50,099 nt of DNA from CAZGVV01 sp964529155 (lineage in GTDB: Bacteria; Pseudomonadota; Alphaproteobacteria; Rickettsiales; SXRF01): the NCBI GenBank assembly GCA_964529155.1, contig CAZGVV010000004.1, positions 1 through 50,099 on the forward strand. Reading direction: 5' to 3'. The notes beneath the pieces are model-generated. The model was not told the DNA's origin, did no database searches, and saw only the letters and a program-made list of their open reading frames with translations. Below, piece by piece: positions 16,536 through 24,270 of this stretch. The position numbers and the translations under genes are program-made. Positions within the stretch are counted from its first letter, which is position 1. Every line of letters begins with the position of its first letter.

Positions 16536-17511
16536 TGAAAATCTCCGTTTTGTAGCGTTTCAGATTTTCGGTATCGGAGAACCAGTCGATAGTTTCGCGC
16601 AGGCCTTTTTCGAGTGTATAACTCGGCGCAAAACCGGTTAGCTCTCGCATTAGGCCGTCATCACAGCATAGGCGTTCCACCTCGCTAGCCGGTGGGCGCA
16701 GGCGTTGGTCTTCCTGTTCGATTTTCACGGTTTTCCCCATGAGTTTGGCAATGAGCGCCACCGTATCGCCGATAGAAATTTCTGTGCCCGAGCCGATATT
16801 GACGGCTTGGCCGAGAGCGGCATCGCAGTGGGCGAGCGCCAAAAATCCCGCGCAGGTGTCGGCGACGAAATTAAAATCGCGCGTGGGCGTGAGCGTGCCC
16901 AGGCGAATGGTGGTTTTGCCGGCGAGAAGCTGGCTGATGATGGTCGGAATGACGGCGCGGGCGGATTGGCGCGGGCCGTAGGTGTTAAACGGGCGGGCAG
17001 TGACGACCGGCAGGTTGAAGCTATTATAGTAGCTAAAGGCCATCGCATCAGCGCCGATTTTGGTGGCGGAGTAGGGGGATTGCGCCTGCAGCGGGTGGGC
17101 TTCGTTGATGGGGACATATTGCGCTGTACCGTAGACTTCGCTGGTGGAGGTATGGATCACGCGGTTGACGCCCGCTTCGAGCGAGGCCTGCAAAATATTC
17201 AGCGTACCTTTGATGTTGGTGTCGACGTAGCTTGCGGGGGCCTGATAGGAGTAGGGGATGGCGATCAGTGCTGCTAAATGAAACACGCGCTCAGTACCCT
17301 TTACGACACTACGCATCTGGGCTTCGTCGCGGATGTCACCGAGGATCACCTCCACGTCGTTTTTATGAGCGGAAGAGTCTAGCCAGCCCCAACTGGAGAA
17401 CGAATTATACTGGCAAAGCGCGCGTACATCATGCCCGGCGCTTACCAATTTTTCTACCAAATGTGAGCCGATAAAACCGTCGGCACCGGTGACCAGGACT
17501 TTACCTGCCAT
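16528..17511 (-). CDS. LegB-like NAD-dependent 4,6-dehydratase
   Basis: 327 residues. Rossmann motif VTGADGFIGSH (7-17); ALCQYNSFSSWGWLD (31-45) is the distinctive signature of the LegB family of GDP- or UDP-GlcNAc 4,6-dehydratases; TSTSEVYG (121-128) and Tyr147/Lys151 form the active site; ARPFNTYGPRQSARAVIP follows. The enzyme would commit an NDP-HexNAc to a 4-keto-6-deoxy sugar. It is the first gene of the minus-strand operon, with a promoter candidate about 35 bases upstream, and is followed by the nucleotidyltransferase gene in an overlapping frame. Confidence 0.88.
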   Translation of the reverse strand: MAGKVLVTGADGFIGSHLVEKLVSAGHDVRALCQYNSFSSWGWLDSSAHKNDVEVILGDIRDEAQMRSVVKGTERVFHLAALIAIPYSYQAPASYVDTNIKGTLNILQASLEAGVNRVIHTSTSEVYGTAQYVPINEAHPLQAQSPYSATKIGADAMAFSYYNSFNLPVVTARPFNTYGPRQSARAVIPTIISQLLAGKTTIRLGTLTPTRDFNFVADTCAGFLALAHCDAALGQAVNIGSGTEISIGDTVALIAKLMGKTVKIEQEDQRLRPPASEVERLCCDDGLMRELTGFAPSYTLEKGLRETIDWFSDTENLKRYKTEIFNV

Positions 17512-17546
17512 AATTTACGCATTCTCTTTTATTGATTGCAACTGGG

Positions 17547-17575
17547 TGGATACACTACTATAGCCGGATAGTCAA
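17547..17575 (-). promoter_or_regulatory. Candidate sigma-70 promoter of the nonulosonic acid operon
   Basis: On the minus strand TTGACT (17575-17570) is followed after 17 bases by TATCCA (17552-17547). The predicted start of transcription near 17540 gives a short leader before the LegB-like ATG at 17511. No other promoter of comparable quality was seen inside the tightly packed operon. Confidence 0.5.
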
Positions 17576-17601
17576 TTATTTCACAGCATCTTAGCCGGAT
17601 T

Positions 17602-17872
17602 ATGACCAAGAAAAAAGCACTCATTACAGGCGTTACCGGGCAGGACGGCACCTAATCTCTCCGAGTTTTTGCTGAAAAAAGCTATGAGGTGCGTGGTGTC
17701 AAGCGCCGCGCATCGATGTTCAACACCGGCCACATCGACTGGATGCCAAGCGCGACTGGGGCCACGCGAAGGATTATGTCCAGGCGCAGTGGCTTATGCT
17801 GCAACAGGAAAAACCGGAAGATTTTGTGATTGTCTCCGGCGTGCAATATAGCGTGCGCGAATGCTCAGAGCT
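17602..17872 (+). pseudogene. gmd: GDP-mannose 4,6-dehydratase remnant
   Basis: Begins MTKKKALITGVTGQDGT, the exact Gmd start, then hits TAA at 17653. Another frame continues EVRGVKRRASMFNTGHID. The sequence then jumps to DWGHAKDYVQAQW and LQQEKPEDFVIVSGVQYSVRE, which in intact Gmd lie far downstream. So the middle is deleted and frames are shifted. It is broken beyond function. It lies just before a truncated IS30 transposase, and no Gmd C-terminus follows that element. Confidence 0.85.
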
Positions 17873-17966
17873 AATTGCTCGAATTTGTGGTTTATTTCTT
17901 TTGTAAAAATCATATTACCCCCCGTTCTAAAACGAAGTGCAACACTTGTGGTAAGCAGGTGTTGTC

Positions 17967-18464
17967 ATGGAAAAACAATATGTTCACCTGAGTCGCGTCG
18001 AGAGGGATGAGATATTCCTCCTTTTAAAAGGAGGAATATCTCGGCGCAAAATTGCAACTATTATTGGACGGGATGTCTCGACGGTTTGTCGGGAGATTGC
18101 GCGCAATAGCGAGCCGATTGGTTATTTGCCGGACACGGCGATGCGCAAGGCTGGAGAGCGGCGCATTAAAGGCACGTTCAAAATCGACCGATATCCTGGG
18201 CTAAAATCTGCGCTGCTTGAAGGCCTGGCCAGGCGATGGTCTCCTGAAGCCATCGCAGCAACCTGTCATGGAAAAACCACGTTCTGTCACGAGACCATCT
18301 ACCGCTACCTCTACCACGCACCGTGGGCGATTAAAATGGGATTGTATCAATGCTTGTGGCGACAAAAACCACGCAGACGAAAGCGAACCTACCGTAATCC
18401 CTCGTCAGAAGCTGGGGAAATGCTGCGCGAAGCGCTACAGCAACAAAATCAACTCGGGCGCTAA
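17967..18464 (+). mobile_element. Truncated IS30-family transposase
   Basis: 165 residues. The N-terminal half is clear IS30: HLSRVERDEIFLLLKGGISRRKIATIIGRDVSTVCREIARN is the helix-turn-helix, and LARRWSPEAIAATC and CHETIYRYLY follow. The match stops after RKRTYRNP. The remaining residues are unrelated, and the whole DDE catalytic domain is missing, so it cannot transpose. Full IS30 transposases exceed 300 residues. I cannot define both terminal inverted repeats. A perfect 34-bp palindrome is embedded at 18009-18042. Confidence 0.85.
18009..18042. repeat. Perfect 34-bp palindrome within transposase ORF
   Basis: Left half GAGATATTCCTCCTTTT, right half its exact reverse complement, with no spacer. 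In mRNA it would form a long stem that hides an AAGGAGG sequence. It encodes EIFLLLKGGIS of the helix-turn-helix region. Confidence 0.9.
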
Positions 18465-18659
18465 ACTCCTGATCAACCCGCTCACCGGTCAGGGAGTAGT
18501 AGTCAAATTTGTGCGGCCAATGACTTAGCGTATCGTCAAATAAAGTGTAAAATGTAGCTTGAGTTGAATATTTCGTGCATTCAGCAATCAAATAAAAAAC
18601 TTTACAATATAGTTTTTTGTTATTAATTTTTATTTTCATTCTAGCAGATATGGGAAGAG

Positions 18660-19343
18660 ATGAAAAAAGCAGATAATAATATTGCCAAGTCTATATTTGA
18701 TATAATTTTAAACTTACCGGCTACATGGAATATTGAGGAAGCCCAATCCACAATATCTTCTATGCTTAATAAGCTAAGCGAAGATAATAAGGAGGCGGTC
18801 TTAGATAGTCGTATGTCGGATAATTTGATTAACTATCCGGAAATTGTAGAAAACCTGGCTATTCCCGGGAGTGTGACCGCATATGAAGTCCTGGTGGAAT
18901 ACCTACTTCACGAAGCATCTCCAGAAAAAATTCCTGGTATAGAAAGCTTGGGTGATTTGATCATGTCGAAAGGTATAGAAAACCGACTCGCAAAACACCT
19001 TACTAGACAAATAGGAACACCTGCTCAAAATAATGAGCCTAAAAAAGCTGTTAGCCAAATGGGTCCGAAGCGTGGGCCAGAAGACTTTCCACGCTTTACC
19101 TGGGCGGACTATACGCGATTTAATCGTGGTGATGATACCCCTAGAAAAGGACTGCCATTTCGTAACAAGCGTCTATTATTAGAACAGTTTGAAAATGGAG
19201 AAGTGGGCGAAGAAGCACCAGTAGAAAAAGAAGGTTCTAATTTCATTAAGAGATCTTCAGATTCGAACACGGATTGGTTTATGGGCATAGATGAAAAAAA
19301 ATACAAAAAATTGAATAAACGTAATAATGGGACGGGCAAATAG
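18660..19343 (+). CDS. Hypothetical protein, AT-rich orphan
   Basis: 227 residues, no recognised domain. The N-terminal half is predicted helical with acidic patches (ILNLPATWNIEEAQSTISSMLNKLSEDNKE, EIVENLAIPGSVTAYEVLVEYLL). The C-terminal half is polar and probably disordered, rich in Lys, Asn and Gly (ending NKRNNGTGK). No signal peptide or membrane segment is seen. Base composition is clearly more AT-rich than the flanking genes, and it lies between IS30 debris and eptA, which suggests horizontal transfer. The 195 bases before it hold no gene I can support. The ATG at 18660 follows a GGGAAGAG ribosome site. Confidence 0.6.
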   Translation: MKKADNNIAKSIFDIILNLPATWNIEEAQSTISSMLNKLSEDNKEAVLDSRMSDNLINYPEIVENLAIPGSVTAYEVLVEYLLHEASPEKIPGIESLGDLIMSKGIENRLAKHLTRQIGTPAQNNEPKKAVSQMGPKRGPEDFPRFTWADYTRFNRGDDTPRKGLPFRNKRLLLEQFENGEVGEEAPVEKEGSNFIKRSSDSNTDWFMGIDEKKYKKLNKRNNGTGK

Positions 19344-19396
19344 CCGTTAATAGACGTGCATACATTGCTAAAAAGTACTTCATATTAAAGTGTTCT

Positions 19397-19410
19397 AGAA
19401 GTCGACTTCT
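19397..19410. promoter_or_regulatory. 14-bp perfect palindrome upstream of eptA-like gene
   Basis: AGAAGTCGACTTCT lies 25 bases before the ATG of the phosphoethanolamine transferase gene. It could be an operator for a dimeric regulator. No partner regulator is encoded nearby. Confidence 0.35.
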
Positions 19411-19435
19411 TAGCAAAACTATGGTGCATTAGCGC

Positions 19436-21049
19436 ATGCTCGCATTAAAAAATATCCTCCGCCACCTGCGCCCGCCTTATCCGCGGGCGTTGCTTGTGCT
19501 TGGGGTATGCGTGGTCTTTATCGCGTTGTATGTGGTGTCGCCGTATGTGGCGGGGTTGCGGGTGTATTCGGTGGGGACGGAGGATTTTTATGCCAATCGG
19601 TTAAGCAACGGCGCGTTTATGCTGCTGTTGATTTATGCGGCGTTGTTTTTGAGTGTGAGTGTCGGGCGGTTTTCGTTGTTGGTGGCGTGGATGATATGGG
19701 GTTTTACCGGCGTGGCGGATTACATGGAGCGGGTGTTTCATTCTCGCATTAGTAAGGATTCCATCGCGGTTGCCATTGAAATGACCGGCGGTGAGTTAAA
19801 AACATTCGCGCAAAGCACTTTGCTGTTGCATGTGGGGCTGGCGCTGGGGGTGGCAACGCTGTGCACGCTGGCGGTTCGGCGGTTTGAGAAGCGCGATGCC
19901 AATAACCGTAAAGTTGCGGTGCTGGCGGCGATTATTGTGATTAGTAGCAGCGCGGGAGGATTATACCACGAAAATTATGCGCCGTATAATTTCCTGGTTC
20001 CGGCCTATGAATACAGTATGGAGCGGGTGCACCGGCTATATAACACGCGATTTGATATTGCGACGCTCGGAGCACAGTGGCCGAAAGCGGCGGGAGAGCG
20101 ACCGATTGTGGTGGTGATTATTGGTGAGTCGGCGCGAGCGGATCATTTGTCATTAAATGGCTACGCGCGGGAGACAACGCCGCTACTTTCCGCTCGGACA
20201 CATATGCTGAATTTTTCTCATGCGGAGTCCTGCGGCGTGTTCACGCGGGTGTCGGTGGGATGTATGCTCACGCGGGCGACGCGCAGTAGTTTAATGGTGA
20301 TGGAGCGTGAGACGTCCATTATCGGCCTCTTTAAGCATGTGGGGTTTCATACGGCGTGGCTCGGGGCGCAGGGATATTTCTCAGCCAATGACCCCACCAC
20401 GGCGATTATCAAGGAAAGTGACGAGCATTTGCTGATCGGCGATGTGGCGTTGCCAAGCCAGGTGATTCGTGACCAGGATTTATTGGCTCCACTCGATGCG
20501 GTGTTGAATAAAAATAAAGACAGCCTGTTTGTGGTATTGCATTTGATGGGCAGCCATTGGCAATACGATTGGCGCTACCCACCGGAATTTGAGCGGTTCA
20601 AACCGGTGTGCGGCCAATTGCTGACGAGTAACCCGTTTGCCGATGAACAAAGCAAACAAATCGCCGAGTGCGGGCGCAAAAACGGCGGTGTGGTGAATGC
20701 GTATGATAACAGCATTCTGTATACTGATTACGTGATTGATCAGGTGATGAAGCGTGTGGAGGATAAAAACGCTGTGGTGGTGTATGTGTCCGATCACGGT
20801 GAATCCTTAGGAGAAGAGGGGCGCTGGCTGCACGGCCATGAAGACGCGCCGGATAATTACCATGTGCCGTTTGTGTGGTGGGCATCGGATCGTTTTGTTT
20901 CGTCACATGAAGAGGCATGGAGTAATCTGGCGGCGGCGGCCAAAAAGGGGGAGGCGAGCCAGGATAATCTTTTCCATAGCCTGCTTGGCTGCGTGGGGGC
21001 CGAAAGCGGGGCATATGACCCAGCGCTGGATTTATGCCGGAAGCGCTGA
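19436..21049 (+). CDS. Phosphoethanolamine transferase, EptA/MCR family
   Basis: Inner-membrane enzyme of 537 residues that adds phosphoethanolamine from phosphatidylethanolamine to lipid A or other envelope glycans. Several membrane helices lie in residues 18-175. The periplasmic catalytic domain follows: GESARADHLSLNGY with metal ligand Glu231, and SCGVFTRVSVGC with the nucleophile Thr270 and the disulfide pair Cys266/Cys276 spaced as in EptA and MCR. The ligand motif VSDHGESLGE (Asp453, His454) and HGHED complete the site. It is complete in length. It stands alone, after the mobile-element debris. Target (lipid A versus other) is inferred from family. Confidence 0.9.
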   Translation: MLALKNILRHLRPPYPRALLVLGVCVVFIALYVVSPYVAGLRVYSVGTEDFYANRLSNGAFMLLLIYAALFLSVSVGRFSLLVAWMIWGFTGVADYMERVFHSRISKDSIAVAIEMTGGELKTFAQSTLLLHVGLALGVATLCTLAVRRFEKRDANNRKVAVLAAIIVISSSAGGLYHENYAPYNFLVPAYEYSMERVHRLYNTRFDIATLGAQWPKAAGERPIVVVIIGESARADHLSLNGYARETTPLLSARTHMLNFSHAESCGVFTRVSVGCMLTRATRSSLMVMERETSIIGLFKHVGFHTAWLGAQGYFSANDPTTAIIKESDEHLLIGDVALPSQVIRDQDLLAPLDAVLNKNKDSLFVVLHLMGSHWQYDWRYPPEFERFKPVCGQLLTSNPFADEQSKQIAECGRKNGGVVNAYDNSILYTDYVIDQVMKRVEDKNAVVVYVSDHGESLGEEGRWLHGHEDAPDNYHVPFVWWASDRFVSSHEEAWSNLAAAAKKGEASQDNLFHSLLGCVGAESGAYDPALDLCRKR

Positions 21050-21129
21050 ACGGAATACATTTTCCTATAGGTCAAGCTGCCTCAATTGCTTTATACTGAT
21101 GCTCTTTATTGGTACTTGCAGGAAACCTT

Positions 21130-21936
21130 ATGCGCTTGCGTAAAAAATATACCCAGCCGACACCGCCCTGGATTACCTGGGGGGTGATTGCGTTGTTGGC
21201 ATTAGCGTTTGGCAGCCAGGCACTGCACCCCAACACCGCCGGGCAGGCCAATTGGAATTTGTTTAGCATGGATACGTATAAATCCCGCTTGCTGCCAGTT
21301 TCCAGCAATAGCGTGCAGGATATTGCGCCGGGAGAAGGCGAGGCGGCCCTATGCGGGCAGGAAGTGGAGTTTGGCGTACGGCCTGTTTCTGATGTGCCAG
21401 CAGATACCACTGAGCAAACGGAGCAATTGCAGCATGGCATATTGGGAAGTGCCGATATGCCTGCGGCACTCCAGAAATATATGATTGGGATGAAGCCAGG
21501 CGGCATACGCGATGTGCGCTTGCCTCCCGAAAAAGGCGCTGTCGCGGGGGGGCATTATGCCGTGCGGCTGGTGAGTGCTGCACCTCCTGTGCCGGCACCT
21601 GATTCCGGTATGTTGCCGCTTAAAATGGTCGATACACGCGTCGGAACCTTGCAAACCGTGCATTGTGGGGATGCGGTGCGTGTGCGGGTAACCCTTTGGA
21701 ATGCCGAGGGACATGCATTTTATAGTCCCCCGGAACCTTTGGCGATTACCGTGGGGGAAACCCCTCTGCCGCTGGGATTAACGCAGGGAATAAGCGGCAT
21801 GCAGCGTGGCGGGGCGCGGATCGTTATTTTGCCGCCTGCCTATTTGTCCCCCTTGCGTAGCGCCGATACGCCGGTTATACCCATGCCAGAGACGACAACA
21901 ACCCTCACCATTGCGGAGATAGAAGTACTGCCATGA
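21130..21936 (+). CDS. FKBP-like membrane-anchored protein
   Basis: 268 residues from ATG 21130 (an upstream TTG/GTG start is less likely). A single membrane segment near the N-terminus (WITWGVIALLALAFGSQAL) would anchor it with the rest in the periplasm. Two halves resemble FKBP-type peptidyl-prolyl isomerase folds: GILGSADMPAALQKYMIGMKPGGIRDVRLPPEK (about 103-135) and ITVGETPLPLGLTQGISGMQRGGARIVILPPAY (about 208-240). The second lacks many aromatic active-site residues, so activity is uncertain. Its stop overlaps the aminotransferase start (ATGA). Confidence 0.65.
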   Translation: MRLRKKYTQPTPPWITWGVIALLALAFGSQALHPNTAGQANWNLFSMDTYKSRLLPVSSNSVQDIAPGEGEAALCGQEVEFGVRPVSDVPADTTEQTEQLQHGILGSADMPAALQKYMIGMKPGGIRDVRLPPEKGAVAGGHYAVRLVSAAPPVPAPDSGMLPLKMVDTRVGTLQTVHCGDAVRVRVTLWNAEGHAFYSPPEPLAITVGETPLPLGLTQGISGMQRGGARIVILPPAYLSPLRSADTPVIPMPETTTTLTIAEIEVLP

Positions 21937-23135
21937 GTTTTATTGCCTCGCGTTTGTCACGTGTTAAACCATCCCCCACGCTTGCGGTTACACAGCGTGC
22001 CACCGAAATGAAAGCCAAAGGGCTGGATGTGATCGGCCTTGGGGCCGGGGAGCCGGATTTTGATACGCCGGACCACATTAAACAAGCGGCAGTGGAGGCG
22101 ATTGCTCGCGGGGAAACCAAATATACGCCCGTGGCAGGCACGCCGGTGCTGAAAAAAGCGATTTGCGAGAAATTCAAACGCGAAAATGGCCTGGACTATG
22201 CTCCTAATCAGGTGGTGGTTAGTTGCGGCGCTAAACAAGTCATATTCAATGCATTAGCGGCAACACTGGATGCGGGGGATGAGGTGGTGATTCCTGCACC
22301 GTACTGGGTTTCTTACCCGGATATGGTGTTGTTTGCGGAAGGGACTCCGGTGTTTGCCCAATGCCGTGAAGAAGACGGATTCAAGTTAAATGCGGCTGCA
22401 TTAGAAGCGGCCATTACCCCCAAGACAAAGTGGCTTATCCTGAATTCGCCAAGCAACCCGACCGGTGCGGCTTATAGTGAAAAAGAGTTGCGTGCACTGG
22501 CCGATGTGCTGCTGAAGCATCCTCATGTCTATATTATTGCCGATGATATCTATGAGCATTTGGCGTATGACGGATTCCACTTTACCACGCTTGCGCAGGT
22601 TGAGCCTAAATTATATGAGCGCACCTTAACGGTGAATGGGGTGTCAAAGGCCTATTCCATGACCGGTTGGCGCATTGGCTACGCGGCGGGGCCAAAGGCC
22701 TTAATTGCGGCGATTGCCGATATCCAATCGCACAGCACGTCAAATCCTTGCTCTATCAGCCAGGCGGCGGCCGTGGCGGCGCTTAATGGCCCGCAGGAAT
22801 TTTTAAACGATTGGCGGAAACATTTTGTGGCGCGGCGTAATCTGGTGGCAGAAAAGTTGAACGCCATTCCCGGCATCACCTGCCGCATCCCGGAAGGCGC
22901 GTTTTACGTATTTCCAAGTATGAAAGGCATGATTGGTAAAAAAACGCCGGATGGGCAGCAAATTACTGACAGTGCGTCATTCTGCACCTATTTGCTGGAA
23001 ACAGCGTTGGTGGCAGCGGTAGCGGGAAGTGCGTTCGGCATGGAGGGCTATTTCCGCATATCCTACGCTACCTCAGAAAAAGTGCTGACAGAAGCTATGC
23101 GGCGTATTAAAGAGGCGTGTGCAAAGCTCACATAA
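21933..23135 (+). CDS. aspC: Aspartate aminotransferase, class I
   Basis: 400 residues, PLP-dependent fold type I. GAGEPDFDTPDHI (38-50), NSPSNPTGAAYS (171-182), DDIYEHLAY (204-212) and SKAYSMTGWRIGY (238-250), with the PLP Lys239, are all present. The sequence is of the alphaproteobacterial/thermophile-type subgroup Ib, using aspartate and 2-oxoglutarate (and sometimes prephenate). Full length. Coupled by ATGA to the FKBP-like gene, and followed six bases later by the partial tRNA-Gly. Confidence 0.92.
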   Translation: MSFIASRLSRVKPSPTLAVTQRATEMKAKGLDVIGLGAGEPDFDTPDHIKQAAVEAIARGETKYTPVAGTPVLKKAICEKFKRENGLDYAPNQVVVSCGAKQVIFNALAATLDAGDEVVIPAPYWVSYPDMVLFAEGTPVFAQCREEDGFKLNAAALEAAITPKTKWLILNSPSNPTGAAYSEKELRALADVLLKHPHVYIIADDIYEHLAYDGFHFTTLAQVEPKLYERTLTVNGVSKAYSMTGWRIGYAAGPKALIAAIADIQSHSTSNPCSISQAAAVAALNGPQEFLNDWRKHFVARRNLVAEKLNAIPGITCRIPEGAFYVFPSMKGMIGKKTPDGQQITDSASFCTYLLETALVAAVAGSAFGMEGYFRISYATSEKVLTEAMRRIKEACAKLT

Positions 23136-23140
23136 AGTTC

Positions 23141-23189
23141 GCGGGTGTAGTTCAATGGTAGAACATCAGCCTTCCAAGCTGAATACGTG
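23141..23189 (+). pseudogene. Truncated tRNA-Gly(TCC), attachment-site half
   Basis: 49 bases identical to the first 49 bases of the complete tRNA-Gly at 24138. It covers the acceptor 5' strand, D arm and anticodon arm, and then diverges. The T arm and 3' acceptor are absent, so it cannot function. It probably marks the left junction of an integrated element. Confidence 0.85.
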
Positions 23190-23222
23190 TGGCCGGTAGT
23201 GTCTCAGTTTGAAGGTTAACGG

Positions 23223-23594
23223 CTAGGACCGTGTCTTGGATTCCTGCTCTGGTACTGCTTCCGTAAGCTGCTGCACGAAGGATTTGTCGCCTTGGTGCTT
23301 CCGCCCGTCTTCTATCAGCTCGTTTACCTGCTGTTGCAGCTTGATATTCTTGACAGTGAGCTCGTGTTTGGTTTCAACAGCTTTGCCGATGAAATAGCCA
23401 TTGAGCAACCCCGTAAAACCCATTGTCATAGCCCCGAATCGAAGGGTTGTCGTATTACTGTTAACAATCTTGCCACCTACTAGCTTTCCCCAAAGAGCAC
23501 CGAGTGCGGTTCCAGTGGCACCATCCCATAGGGCATGGCCGATGGGAGCCATCGGCTTCGGCGGCAATTCAAGATTTTCTTTATTCTTATTCAT
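23223..23594 (-). CDS. Hypothetical protein of the integrated element
   Basis: 123 residues. The middle is Gly/Ala-rich and hydrophobic (GHALWDGATGTALGALWGKLVGGKI, MTMGFTGLLNGYFIGKA), suggesting one or two membrane helices. The C-terminal third is a likely coiled coil (ELTVKNIKLQQQVNELIEDG). I do not recognise the family. It lies between the broken tRNA-Gly and a scaffold gap, so it is probably cargo of the decayed element. The start ATG (23592-23594) follows a GGTAGA ribosome-like site. Confidence 0.55.
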   Translation of the reverse strand: MNKNKENLELPPKPMAPIGHALWDGATGTALGALWGKLVGGKIVNSNTTTLRFGAMTMGFTGLLNGYFIGKAVETKHELTVKNIKLQQQVNELIEDGRKHQGDKSFVQQLTEAVPEQESKTRS

Positions 23595-23621
23595 AATCTA
23601 CCCATATTACCTGAGCTATTA

Positions 23622-23631
23622 NNNNNNNNNN
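23622..23631. other. Assembly gap (10 N)
   Basis: Ten N of fixed length mark a scaffold join of unknown true size, downstream of the integrase fragment and upstream of the element's cargo gene. The order across it is not proven by sequence. Confidence 0.98.
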
Positions 23632-24040
23632 AAAATGATGACGAATTTGTTACCGCGATAATCGATTGATAGTAATAACTTATTTTATCAATGCCGCGAC
23701 TTCCTCTAGTGTCCAGACATGATCGGATAACTATAGTTTCGTCCTGTAGCGCTTGTAGAAACAGTCTCATTTCCTGTGCACTTAAAAAGCGTTCTCTGCT
23801 GAATTCTCTGAAGCGTTTTACCGCATATGCAGGATTTGGCTTATTCCAGCCCCATTCGATAGCCTTATTAAACATTACCCGTCTGTAGACGAAGTAGGTT
23901 TTAACGCCTTTAGAAGTAATATATAGACCCAATCCCCTTGCATTTGTATCGTAGTAACAGACTCTTGTTCCTTGTCTGGCTGTGGGTATTGGTAAGGTGG
24001 AAATAATTTTGTTGTTGAAATGAAGGCGATTATTAGTCAT
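23632..24040 (-). pseudogene. Decayed tyrosine integrase (DUF4102 type)
   Basis: From ATG 24038-24040 it reads MTNNRLHFNNKIISTLPIP…GTRVCYYDTNARGLGLYITSKGVKTYFVYRR, the arm-binding domain of P4-type integrases. It jumps directly to FNKAIEWGWNKPNPAYAVKRFREFSRERFLSAQEM, which lies over 100 residues later in an intact enzyme. It then loses frame after LQALQDETIVIR. The catalytic Arg-His-Arg-Tyr residues are gone. The gene starts about 100 bases from the intact tRNA-Gly, as expected for the integrase of an element inserted there. Confidence 0.85.
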
Positions 24041-24137
24041 ATCCGGTGCTACGCTGGTGCTACAGTTGGACAAAAACCTGCCCTTATTGCAGGCCAAACG
24101 TAATATCACCGGAAGAGTAACCCACTGATTTTTAAGT

Positions 24138-24211
24138 GCGGGTGTAGTTCAATGGTAGAACATCAGCCTTCCAAGCTGAATACGTGGGTTCGATTCCCAT
24201 CACCCGCTCCA
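24138..24211 (+). tRNA. tRNA-Gly (anticodon TCC)
   Basis: Acceptor GCGGGTG (24138-24144) pairs with CACCCGC (24201-24207). The anticodon stem TCAGC/GCTGA encloses the loop CTTCCAA with anticodon TCC, reading GGA. The T loop TTCGATT is present and CCA is encoded. This is the intact copy. Its first 49 bases are repeated at 23141. Confidence 0.97.
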
Positions 24212-24233
24212 TTCTTTTCAAAAAACGGGCAAT

Positions 24234-24260
24234 AAAAAACGCCAGAGGGAATCCCCTCCG
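24234..24260 (-). terminator. Half of a terminator cut by the assembly gap
   Basis: On the minus strand CGGAGGG, GATT, CCCTCTGGCG and then six T remain. The missing 5' part of the stem (CGC) would fall in the neighbouring N run, so the gap lies at the terminator of the csbD-like gene. Confidence 0.65.
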
Positions 24261-24270
24261 NNNNNNNNNN
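24261..24270. other. Assembly gap (10 N)
   Basis: Ten N interrupt the 3' end of the csbD-like gene or its terminator. True size is unknown. Confidence 0.98.

Noticed and set aside
23141..23189. A second functional tRNA-Gly
   Set aside because: Lacks T arm and 3' acceptor strand; following bases cannot pair with the 5' acceptor.
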